Below, in pieces: positions 56,795 to 64,000 of a stretch of DNA of 64,000 nt. The notes below the pieces were generated by a model. It ran no database searches. It had not been told where the DNA came from and was given only the letters and a program-made list of their open reading frames with translations. The DNA comes from Roseinatronobacter bogoriensis DSM 18756 (GTDB taxonomy: Bacteria; Pseudomonadota; Alphaproteobacteria; Rhodobacterales; Rhodobacteraceae): positions 820,435 to 884,434 of the forward strand of contig NZ_SORN01000001.1 of assembly GCF_004366635.1 (NCBI RefSeq). Direction: 5' to 3'. Each line of letters starts with the position of its first letter. The stretch's first letter is position 1. The position numbers were made by a program, and so were the translations under genes.

Positions 56795-57775
56795 TTACAT
56801 CCCAGGCATGACGCTTCCGCCACTCAGATCGTTCATGATCCCGACTACAGACGGGCCCACCAAGATGATCAGAAGCGGCGGAACAGTAAACGCCATTGTG
56901 CCCAGAGTCATCTTTGTGGGCAAGGTATTTGCTTTCTCTTCTGCACGCATGAACCGTTTATCGCGCATTTCTGCTGCAAAGACCCGAAGCGCATCGGTGA
57001 TGGACGTCCCATAGGTCGCCGCTTGCACCATGACCGTGACAAAAGAGGTGATGTCGATGACATCGCAGCGCTTTGCCATGTCGCGCAAGACTTCGCTGCG
57101 CTCGCGCCCCGCTTTGACCTGTTCGCCAACCGCGCTTAATTCCTCGCTCAGTGCCGGATATGCGAACCCGATTTCCTTGGCAACGCGGCGGATGGACTGG
57201 TCTAGCGACTGTCCCGCCTCGACACAGATCAGCATCATGTCCAGCGCATCGGGAAAGCCGGAAATGATCTCTTCCTTGCGTGCTTCGATGCGCTGTTCCA
57301 GCCAGCGCCTTGGGCCGAAATATCCCAGAACCATAGGTGCGATCATGGCGATACCCAGCATGAGCGGGCTTTCAAAACTCTCTGGCGCGATGACAAAAAC
57401 CAGCAGGAAAGACAGGATCAGGCCTGTGATCGCCAGAATGAACTGCAAGGCGGCGAAGTCGCGCACAGCGGTCTTGCTCAGATACCCCGCACGGATCATC
57501 TTCTGGCGCGCCTCGGACATTTCCGACGCATTTTCCGGCTCTAGAAAGCGCGCGTATTTTTCAAGCGACTTGAACTCGCGCCCGACCTTGCGGCGCAATT
57601 TGGCCGCTTCCGGCGCGGATGCGTCTTTCTTCGGCTTGGCCTGTTCGGCAAATTTCTGCATCGGATCGACGCGCCCGCCGCTCATGACGGCGCTCAGGCC
57701 GACGACCAGCAACAGCGCACCACCCACGGCCGACAGGGTGATCAGTCCAAGCGGGGTGTTCAGCATCTCAAGCAT
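56795..57775 (-). CDS. tadC: Tad inner-membrane protein TadC
   Basis: A 326-residue GspF-domain membrane protein of the Flp pilus machine. The N-terminal helix (about 10-32) is followed by a cytoplasmic region (EKYARFLEPENASEMSEARQKMIRAGYLS), the GspF core with GFPDALDMMLICVEAGQSLDQSIRRVAKEI, and terminal helices (VPPLLIILVGPSVVGIMNDL). It pairs with TadB to form the platform. It lies 41 bp after tadB. Confidence 0.93.
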   Translation of the reverse strand: MLEMLNTPLGLITLSAVGGALLLVVGLSAVMSGGRVDPMQKFAEQAKPKKDASAPEAAKLRRKVGREFKSLEKYARFLEPENASEMSEARQKMIRAGYLSKTAVRDFAALQFILAITGLILSFLLVFVIAPESFESPLMLGIAMIAPMVLGYFGPRRWLEQRIEARKEEIISGFPDALDMMLICVEAGQSLDQSIRRVAKEIGFAYPALSEELSAVGEQVKAGRERSEVLRDMAKRCDVIDITSFVTVMVQAATYGTSITDALRVFAAEMRDKRFMRAEEKANTLPTKMTLGTMAFTVPPLLIILVGPSVVGIMNDLSGGSVMPGM

Positions 57776-57816
57776 TGTCGATAAGCCTTTCGTAGGGTGT
57801 TTCGGACTGTATCGGC

Positions 57817-58785
57817 CTAGACCTTGATGGCGGTCATCTTGCGCATATACAGCACATTTACGATCAGAAAGATGCAGACCACGACCGCCAGAGGCATATA
57901 GAGGGGGGTTTCTTTAACATCGTCATAGTAATCGGGCTTGATTGCCTGGATCATGATCATGGCGGCGATCGGAAAGACGGACAGGAACATGCCCGACCAC
58001 TTTGCCTCGGCCGTGATGGCGCGCACGCGGCGGAACAGTTTGAACCGTGAGCGCACCACCTTGGACAGCCCATCCAGAATCTCTGCCAGGTTGCCGCCGG
58101 ATTTTGACTGAATCGACACAGCAACGGCAAGAAAACGCAGGTCTTGCAAATCGACGCGTTCGCCAAAATCGGCGATCGCCTCGCCTGCATCACGTCCATA
58201 GGACACTTCATCGGCAATAAGGCCCAGTTCACTGCCCAGCGGGTCCGCCACCTCTTCCGAGGCGATGGACAAGGCAGCCACGAATGGGTGCCCGACCCGC
58301 AAGCTGCGCACCATCAGATCAATTGCTTCGGGCAGCTGTTCTTCGATGGCATTCACCCGCTTCTTTGCCTTGCTGGATATCCAGAAAAAGACACCGCCAA
58401 AGCCGAACAGGATAGACAGCGCGATTCTGGCCGATACTTCCGTATCAGAGGCAAGGGTCAGCATGACAAAGCTGAACACGCTCAAGGCGAACATCAGCAA
58501 GATGAGGGTGTTTGGAGAGAAGGCGATATTGCCCTTGCGCGCGCGTTCCTGGATCAGCCCATAGATCGGGATCGAGTATTTTCTGGAATGGGTTGACCGC
58601 TCTTTGCGCAGCTGTTCCATGACATCTTTTTTGCCACGGCCCTTTTCGATCAGGTCCAGGCGTCGATTGAGCTTGGAGCTGTGCTCGATGCTCTTGCCAA
58701 AAACCATCAGATAGATACCTTGGATCAGAAGCAGCACTGCGCCAAAAATTGACAGGTAAATCAGGGGGCTAAGTGAAAGTTCCAT
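57817..58785 (-). CDS. tadB: Tad inner-membrane protein TadB
   Basis: A 322-residue GspF-domain protein. The N-terminal helix (about 7-29), a basic segment with LDLIEKGRGKKDVMEQLRKER, then LPEAIDLMVRSLRVGHPFVAALSIASEEVADPLGSEL and FLAVAVSIQSKSGGNLAEILDGLSKVVRSR give the classic TadB pattern. A GGAGG site overlapping the end of cpaF sets the start. It would contact the CpaF ATPase from the membrane. Confidence 0.94.
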   Translation of the reverse strand: MELSLSPLIYLSIFGAVLLLIQGIYLMVFGKSIEHSSKLNRRLDLIEKGRGKKDVMEQLRKERSTHSRKYSIPIYGLIQERARKGNIAFSPNTLILLMFALSVFSFVMLTLASDTEVSARIALSILFGFGGVFFWISSKAKKRVNAIEEQLPEAIDLMVRSLRVGHPFVAALSIASEEVADPLGSELGLIADEVSYGRDAGEAIADFGERVDLQDLRFLAVAVSIQSKSGGNLAEILDGLSKVVRSRFKLFRRVRAITAEAKWSGMFLSVFPIAAMIMIQAIKPDYYDDVKETPLYMPLAVVVCIFLIVNVLYMRKMTAIKV

Positions 58786-58788
58786 GAA

Positions 58789-60255
58789 TTACCTCCGCAC
58801 CAGGACTTCGTCGTAGATGCTGCTGGGAAGGTCATATCCCCAACGCTTGAAGCGGTCAGCGAATGCAGAGCGCAAGCCGGTGCCGGTGAAATGGCCCAGA
58901 ATGGTGCCGTCGGGTTCGAGGCCCGTACGCTCGAAGCGGAAGATTTCCTGCATCGTGATGATGTCACCCTCCATCCCGGTGATCTCGGTGATTGACATCA
59001 TCCGGCGAGAGCCGTCTTGCAGGCGCGAGACCTGCACGATCAGATTGACCGCAGAGCCGATCTGGCTGCGCACTGCGCGCAGCGGCATGTCGATGCCTGC
59101 CATCGCCACCATGTTTTCAAGACGGCTGATCCCGTCGCGGGCAGAGTTGGCGTGGATCGTAGTCATCGACCCGTCATGACCTGTATTCATGGCCTGAAGC
59201 ATGTCGATAACTTCCTCGCCCCGCGTTTCGCCCACGATAATCCGGTCCGGGCGCATTCGCAGCGCGTTGCGCAGACAGTCGCGCTGGGTGACGGCGCCCT
59301 TGCCTTCCATATTCGCGGGGCGGCTTTCCATGCGACCGACATGAACCTGCTGAAGTTGCAATTCCGCCGTATCCTCGATCGTGAGGACGCGTTCTTCATT
59401 TCCGATAAAACTGGACAATGCGTTGAGCGTTGTCGTTTTACCCGAACCTGTCCCGCCCGAGACGATGACATTAAGCCGCGTGGACACCGCCGCTTCCAGA
59501 TAGAGCGCCATTTCTTGGGAAAACGCCCCGAAGTTCACAAGATCATTGACCGAAAGTTTTTCTTTCTTGAATTTCCGGATCGAGACAAGCGACCCGTCCA
59601 CGGCGACAGGCGGGACCATTGCGTTAAAGCGCGACCCATCGGCAAGGCGCGCGTCAACATAGGGATTGGATTCGTCCACACGGCGCCCGACTGCCGACAC
59701 GATCTTGTCGATGATGCGCAGCAGGTGGCGTTCGTCCCGAAATGTGACATCGGACAATTCCAGCTTGCCCGCGCGTTCGATAAAGACCTGTTTCGGACCA
59801 TTCACCAGAATATCGTTGATGGTGTCATCCTGTAGCAACGGCTCCAGCGGGCCCAGCCCCATCACCTCGTAATAGAGTTCGCGATTAAGAGTCGCGCGCT
59901 CCTCGCTATTGAGGATGATTTCCATCTCGCCGAGTGTTTCGGCGACGATTGTGCTGATTTCAGAGCGAAGCTCTGCCTCGCTGGCCGTTTCCAATGCGGC
60001 GAGGTTCAGGTTTTCCAGCAGGCGCTTGTGCATATCCGACTTGATGCTGTTCAGCCGGTGTTTGCGCTGTTCTGCACGGTCCGGTGCCGCAGCGCGGGCC
60101 GCGATTCTGGTTGGGGATGGTGCCGCGGCCTGCGGTTTCGCTTGCTTGGCACGATCAACCGTAGCGCCGCCGGCAGCGGGTTTGTTGCGATCCGGGGCTG
60201 CTTCGACCGATTTGATCGGCTGTGTTCCGGTTGTTTTGCGGTAACGTGCGAACAT
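58789..60255 (-). CDS. cpaF: Tad pilus assembly ATPase CpaF/TadA
   Basis: A 488-residue secretion ATPase that powers Flp pilus extension. An Ala/Lys-rich N-terminal tail (1-75) precedes the N domain and the CpaF core: Walker A GGTGSGKT at 267-274, Asp box EDTAELQL, Walker [18 protein letters not shown], and His box [27 protein letters not shown]. It is preceded by cpaE with 13 bp between. Confidence 0.95.
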   Translation of the reverse strand: MFARYRKTTGTQPIKSVEAAPDRNKPAAGGATVDRAKQAKPQAAAPSPTRIAARAAAPDRAEQRKHRLNSIKSDMHKRLLENLNLAALETASEAELRSEISTIVAETLGEMEIILNSEERATLNRELYYEVMGLGPLEPLLQDDTINDILVNGPKQVFIERAGKLELSDVTFRDERHLLRIIDKIVSAVGRRVDESNPYVDARLADGSRFNAMVPPVAVDGSLVSIRKFKKEKLSVNDLVNFGAFSQEMALYLEAAVSTRLNVIVSGGTGSGKTTTLNALSSFIGNEERVLTIEDTAELQLQQVHVGRMESRPANMEGKGAVTQRDCLRNALRMRPDRIIVGETRGEEVIDMLQAMNTGHDGSMTTIHANSARDGISRLENMVAMAGIDMPLRAVRSQIGSAVNLIVQVSRLQDGSRRMMSITEITGMEGDIITMQEIFRFERTGLEPDGTILGHFTGTGLRSAFADRFKRWGYDLPSSIYDEVLVRR

Positions 60256-60268
60256 GTTGTTTACCTAA

Positions 60269-61495
60269 TCATTCAGCGGCGATTGACGCGGATTCGGAAG
60301 CTTCGAACAATGCACGCGCAAATTTCGAAATTTCTTTGTAAAGCGGGTTCTTGGCGGCATATTCCGACAATGGCAGCCCGTGGTCATTGGCATCGCGCAC
60401 CTGTGTGCCGCCATCGGGCAGGTTCACGGCAAAGCTGATTCCAAGGCTTTCGCCCATCCGCTTGGCACGTGCCTTGCCGGAGAGGTCCGTAAATTTGGGG
60501 GCGCGGCTGAGGATGAAGCGATATTTTTCCATGGATATGCCATCGGCCTTCATCGCACGGATCATGCGCAGGGCATTTTGTGCGGACCGAAGGTCAAGTT
60601 CCAGCATCGCGAAATACAGATCCGCCATGTTCAGGACTGTTTCGGTCCAGTGAACAACTGTCCGGGGCATGTCGATAATCACAAAATCGAACTGATCACG
60701 CGCCATCGCGATTACACGTTCAATTTCGTCCGGCGTCAGCAGGTCCAGCGGCAGCATGTCCGACGGGGCTGTCAGGACATGAAGCTTGTCGCGGAATGTC
60801 TGCAATGCCGCAAAAAACGCGTCTTCGTCCATGCTCGCCGTTTGCGAGAGCAGTTCATAGACCTTCTCGGTGCGCGCGATGTCCAGATAGGTTGAAACCG
60901 CGCCAGACTGAAAGTCGAAATCCAGAATGCAGACAGTCTGCTTCGTGTCTTGGCCAAGGCAGCTTAGTTCCCATGCGAGGTTCACAGCGAAATTGGTCCC
61001 GCCGACCCCGCCCGACAGCGATTGCACTGCGAAAATCGTGCCATTCTTGCCGCTTGGAGTTTGAATCTGGGGTGTCGCTTGCGCCTGTTCTTCTGCTTTT
61101 TCAAGCTTCTCGACAGCGTCTTTCAGCGCACCTTCCGGGAGAGGGTAGGGGACGAAATCATGTGCCCCGGCGCGAAGCAGTTGGTGCAGCAGGATCGGCG
61201 ACAGAGCTTCTGCGATCAGCACGATACGGATGCCACGCGACGCTGCTTTCTCGATAACAGAGCGAATCAGCGCAAGATTTTTCTCATCATTGTCATCAAG
61301 GGCAATTGCCAGAAACTCCAGATCTTTGGCTTCGGCCGTGTCCAGAAACACCAGCGCCTCCTGGAATGTCAGATTGCCCCAGTCTTCTTGAAAAATGGCA
61401 TCCATATCTTCGATCAGAAGATCGAAATCATGGATATCTCGGGCGATTGTGCAGGCACAGATTTTCTGTAGCTCAACTTCACCAGTGCTGGACAT
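60269..61495 (-). CDS. cpaE: Tad localisation protein CpaE/TadZ
   Basis: A 408-residue MinD/ParA-like protein that places the Tad machine at the pole. A receiver-like N-terminal domain (about 10-135) with an atypical acidic pocket precedes the P-loop domain. The deviant Walker A region reads SLSGGVGGTN (159-168): neither the signature lysine nor the P-loop lysine is present, so ATP hydrolysis is doubtful, as reported for some TadZ proteins. GAGGAA precedes the ATG of MSSTGEVELQ. It begins the second transcription unit of the locus. Confidence 0.92.
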   Translation of the reverse strand: MSSTGEVELQKICACTIARDIHDFDLLIEDMDAIFQEDWGNLTFQEALVFLDTAEAKDLEFLAIALDDNDEKNLALIRSVIEKAASRGIRIVLIAEALSPILLHQLLRAGAHDFVPYPLPEGALKDAVEKLEKAEEQAQATPQIQTPSGKNGTIFAVQSLSGGVGGTNFAVNLAWELSCLGQDTKQTVCILDFDFQSGAVSTYLDIARTEKVYELLSQTASMDEDAFFAALQTFRDKLHVLTAPSDMLPLDLLTPDEIERVIAMARDQFDFVIIDMPRTVVHWTETVLNMADLYFAMLELDLRSAQNALRMIRAMKADGISMEKYRFILSRAPKFTDLSGKARAKRMGESLGISFAVNLPDGGTQVRDANDHGLPLSEYAAKNPLYKEISKFARALFEASESASIAAE

Positions 61496-61510
61496 GTCGC
61501 ATTCCTCAAG

Positions 61511-61595
61511 AAACAATCATTGATGTGCCACCCGACGATTCCTGCAAACTGGGTTTGCCACAGGATGGCACCTGTGTAGCTACGGATGATTGTTT
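61511..61595. promoter_or_regulatory. Inverted repeat in the cpaE leader
   Basis: AAACAATCAT (61511-61520) and ATGATTGTTT (61586-61595) form a perfect 10-bp inverted repeat separated by 65 bp, just upstream of the cpaE start. It could be a pair of regulator sites or the base of an RNA stem. The remaining 297-bp gap contains the terminator at 61729 and no gene that I can support. Confidence 0.45.
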
Positions 61596-61728
61596 ATAAA
61601 TCTGGCAAGATTTGGGCCGAATTGCTCTATTTGTTCGGCGATTTGCCTTGTTTGAGGTCACAAAGGCATCAGCAGTGTTCAAATGCGCCAATGTGGCTGG
61701 TGCGATCATCATCTTTTGGTCGTGTGAG

Positions 61729-61759
61729 AAAAACCCTGCACAACGTGGCGCAGGGTTTT
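61729..61759 (-). terminator. Terminator after the OmpA-like Tad gene
   Basis: Stem AAAACCCTGC/GCAGGGTTTT (10 bp) with a 10-nt loop, 34 bp after the OmpA-like gene. On the minus strand it ends in TTTTTCTC. It separates the secretin/OmpA transcript from cpaE-cpaF and onward. Confidence 0.75.
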
Positions 61760-61792
61760 CCAGTCAGATAGCCTTGGGTGTTTGCAGCCAGA

Positions 61793-62416
61793 TCACTCTG
61801 GGCGGTGCTGTTCGGTCGCGCTGGCGACATATTCACGGTGGATTATCCGGGCATACTGGCCATCCATTCGTGTGTGACGCCGCACCAGACCCGAAATCTC
61901 TGTCACTGTCCGGCGGTTGGCGGGCTCGTACCCCTCGCTCGCAATCAGTGGCTGCGTTTCACCCCGCGATACGACTGCAATTATGCTGCTGCGCGGCACA
62001 TTCTGGGATACCAGATAGCGCATCACAGCATCGGCCCGGCGTTGGCCCAGACGGACATTATAGGCCGCAGTTCCGACCGCATCGGTATGGCCATAGATCG
62101 TGAAGCGCAATTCCGGGAATTGGCGCATCCAATGCGCCTGCATCCGCAGGATTGAGCGTGCTTCGTCATCCAGATGGGCGCTGTCAAAGGCAAAATTCAC
62201 CATCGAGGGCACTTCGGCATGGAAGCGGCGCGTCATCACCTCTGCCAGGCTGATCTGCCCTGATTGCAGCATTGTGTTATGCATGGTCGGATTGCCAAAT
62301 CCGCCCTCATCTATGCTGGCACCCGCCTCTCGGTTGAACGAGTGTTTTGGGTCGCTGCAAGCTGTCAGGCCAAGGCTGGCAGCTCCGATCAGGAAAAAAC
62401 GTCTGTCAATTGCCAT
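61793..62416 (-). CDS. OmpA-family lipoprotein of the Tad locus
   Basis: A 207-residue lipoprotein. The N-terminus MAIDRRFFLIGAASLGLTAC combines an RRxFL twin-arginine-like motif with the lipobox LTAC. The OmpA/peptidoglycan-binding domain is complete: VNFAFDSAHLDDEARSIL, IYGHTDAVGTAAYN, LGQRRADAVMRYL and EPANRRTVTEI. It holds the position taken by cpaD in Caulobacter-type loci. AAGGAG precedes the ATG. It follows the secretin gene by 37 bp and is probably co-transcribed with it. Confidence 0.9.
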   Translation of the reverse strand: MAIDRRFFLIGAASLGLTACSDPKHSFNREAGASIDEGGFGNPTMHNTMLQSGQISLAEVMTRRFHAEVPSMVNFAFDSAHLDDEARSILRMQAHWMRQFPELRFTIYGHTDAVGTAAYNVRLGQRRADAVMRYLVSQNVPRSSIIAVVSRGETQPLIASEGYEPANRRTVTEISGLVRRHTRMDGQYARIIHREYVASATEQHRPE

Positions 62417-62453
62417 AACCGGCTCCTTTTTTGAGTGTTCGGGCCTGAGATGA

Positions 62454-63818
62454 TCAGTCCAGAACATAGCCATAAGAGCCGCCGAATTCCTGGCGGGCAA
62501 TTTCACCCAAAGCGCCCGAACCCGGCGCAGCCAGCCGGCCGCTGAGGAACAGATCACGCTCGCTCGGGGGGCGAACACGGTCGGTCGGCAACATCAGGGC
62601 ATCGCCGCGCGTGGGTGTGACCAGATGCGCCGTGATCACGATAACCAGTTCGGTCTGGTCGCGCTGATAGTTGGCACTGCGAAACAGGGCACCGAGGACT
62701 GGCAATTCCGACAGCCATGGCACGCTGCGAGAGCTTGCGCGGAAATCATCTTCCAGCAGGCCAGCAATGGCGAAGCTTTCTCCATCGCGCAATTCAACCG
62801 TTGTCTGGGTTTCGCGGCGACGGAATGCAACAGCGCCTTCCGGCAATCTTGCGCTGGCAACAGTGTCGTCAATTGAACTTACGGCTGCGTCCAGTCGCAG
62901 GTTGATGACATTGTCATCCAGCACCCGAGGCGTGAACGCCAATTCTACACCGAAGGGGCGATACTCAATGGTGACATCGCCATCGTTGCGCACTGGCACC
63001 GGGTATTCACCACCCGCCAGAAACGATGCTTGCTGGCCGGACAGGGCAGTCAAGTTGGGTTCTGCCAGGGTGCGCGAAAGCCCTTGAGTTTCCAGCGCTT
63101 CCAGCAAAACCTGCGTTGTCAGCCTGCCACCACCCAGCCGCAGGGCCAGAGCGCCTGCATTGTCGGCGCCGCCGACGGTCGATGTATCGCCAGTCGAGAA
63201 AGAGTTCGTGGAACCAGCATTGACCGACACGGTTGAGCCGAGGCTTTTGCCGATACCGCGCTGCATTTCTGCAAATCTGACCTTCAGCATGACCTGCTGC
63301 GTGCCGCCAACGCTCATCAGGTTGGAAATACGGTCCGGTGCGTAGCGTTGTGCCAGTTCAATCGCCGCATCCAGCCTTGCGGCGGTGGATACAGTGCCAG
63401 ACAGCACGATCCCGTCATTGGCGGTGCGGACCTCGATCTTCTCGTTGGGCAGAATCTGACGCAATCTTTCGCGGAATTCTGCAATATCGGGTGTGACCTG
63501 AACCTCTATATTCGACACAAGTCCGCCATCGGGGCCAAGGATTGTCAGCGTCGTGCGCCCCGGGGTCTTGCCCAGAACATAGATCGACCTGTCCGAGAGC
63601 GTGGAGATGTCAGCAATGCCCGGATTGGCAATGGAGAGTTCGGCGAAAGGGTTGTCGGTTTCGACAACAACCGCCCGGTTCATCGAAACGCGCAAAGTCG
63701 ATGCAGCTGCGCCATTGGCTACACGGAAAGTGTCGGACTGGGCGTGGGCCTGTGGCGCATAACCTGCGCCCAAACTCGCCGATAACAGCACTGCCGCCGC
63801 TACTTGAATGATTTTCAT
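62454..63818 (-). CDS. cpaC: Tad pilus outer-membrane secretin CpaC/RcpA
   Basis: A 454-residue secretin subunit through which the Flp pilus exits. A signal peptide (about 1-27) is followed by a pilus-associated N domain (VVETDNPFAELSIANPGIADISTLSDRSIYVLGKTPGRTTLTIL), a BON-like domain (about 105-175), and the secretin core with QVMLKVRFAEMQRGIGKSLG, LSGQQASFLAGGEYPVPV and ERDQTELVIVITAHLV-like strands. AAGG and CAGG precede the ATG. cpaB and flp are expected further right, outside the window. Confidence 0.93.
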   Translation of the reverse strand: MKIIQVAAAVLLSASLGAGYAPQAHAQSDTFRVANGAAASTLRVSMNRAVVVETDNPFAELSIANPGIADISTLSDRSIYVLGKTPGRTTLTILGPDGGLVSNIEVQVTPDIAEFRERLRQILPNEKIEVRTANDGIVLSGTVSTAARLDAAIELAQRYAPDRISNLMSVGGTQQVMLKVRFAEMQRGIGKSLGSTVSVNAGSTNSFSTGDTSTVGGADNAGALALRLGGGRLTTQVLLEALETQGLSRTLAEPNLTALSGQQASFLAGGEYPVPVRNDGDVTIEYRPFGVELAFTPRVLDDNVINLRLDAAVSSIDDTVASARLPEGAVAFRRRETQTTVELRDGESFAIAGLLEDDFRASSRSVPWLSELPVLGALFRSANYQRDQTELVIVITAHLVTPTRGDALMLPTDRVRPPSERDLFLSGRLAAPGSGALGEIARQEFGGSYGYVLD

Positions 63819-64000
63819 GTTGCCTGCCTTTTGAAACTGCTCTTCATCTTTGTCCTGCCTCTGACGGGCATTTTTGGACAGGTCGGATCGTTGCTGTTTT
63901 ACCGAATTTTGCCAAACTATGCGCCAAAGCAGATTTTTTTTCAATAATCTTGTGCTTAGACGGCGATATTGATGTGGTTTTCGCAACAAGACTTGGCAAT
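63819..64000. other. Leader upstream of cpaC, no gene seen
   Basis: These 182 bases are AT-richer than their surroundings (TTTTTTTTC near 63934, TTTTGG near 63873) and contain no supported reading frame. They may contain the cpaC promoter or the end of an upstream gene lying outside the window. Confidence 0.4.

Overview
The window looks like a chromosomal segment of an alphaproteobacterium of the Rhodobacteraceae (Rhodobacterales). It is GC-rich and densely packed. Gene content and local order fit that family: argD-argF, DUF2794 next to a class III alcohol dehydrogenase, irr next to fabA, pyrB followed by a non-catalytic dihydroorotase homologue, ruvC-ruvA-ruvB, and a Tad/Flp pilus cluster using an OmpA-type lipoprotein. 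I cannot name the genus. There is no prophage, intact insertion sequence, CRISPR array, rRNA or tRNA.

Layout. 1-4.9 kb: arginine biosynthesis (argF, argD), DUF2794, glutathione-dependent formaldehyde dehydrogenase, a small SecD-like exported protein, an acetyltransferase. 5-8.8 kb: NYN-LOTUS protein, smpB, lrgAB, DMT exporter, irr. 8.9-14.8 kb: fabA, DUF1643, dapB, rbfA, a phosphodiester-glycosidase-like protein, truB, a PRC-barrel protein. 15-18.4 kb: plsY and the pyr cluster. 18.5-27.5 kb: family 4-like uracil-DNA glycosylase, moaB, an RND efflux pair, a DsbD-like periplasmic domain, yqgE, ftsY. 27.6-32.2 kb: AlkB-type hydroxylase with a small exported protein, purD, xseA. 32.3-42.9 kb: mostly minus-strand genes for an aminotransferase, sulfurtransferase, queG, GST, mtgA, hydroxybutyryl-CoA dehydrogenase, phosphatidylcholine synthase, xerC, DUF484 and transaldolase, with zapE on the plus strand. 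43-52.8 kb: priA, msrA, prmA, DUF1127, ruvCAB, a lipase-like hydrolase, a NUDIX protein, trxB. 53-64 kb: an Lrp-type regulator, then a Tad pilus locus running leftward (secretin, OmpA-like lipoprotein, CpaE, CpaF, TadB, TadC, two TPR lipoproteins, prepilin peptidase, AAA ATPase).

The main unexplained signal is a dispersed non-coding repeat. Four near-equal copies (168-170 bp core) lie at 9.6, 14.0, 29.2 and 51.7 kb, and a decayed remnant lies at 32.2 kb. All five sit between convergent genes, and the four full copies occupy the only four gene-free stretches longer than 300 bp. The copy at 9.5-9.8 kb has perfect 20-bp terminal inverted repeats ending in CTAG, where the TAG is the stop codon of the neighbouring gene. 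The core has a conserved long-range stem kept by G-U-compatible changes, and its substitutions show no codon-position bias. I read it as a non-autonomous mobile element or structured RNA/terminator family. A second, smaller hairpin-plus-CCCGGGATATTT motif occurs three times.

Other points: phased direct repeats upstream of the Lrp-type gene, an inverted repeat and a terminator that divide the Tad locus into two transcription units, a uracil-DNA glycosylase without iron-sulfur cysteines, a dihydroorotase homologue without its metal ligands, and a CpaE without Walker A lysines.
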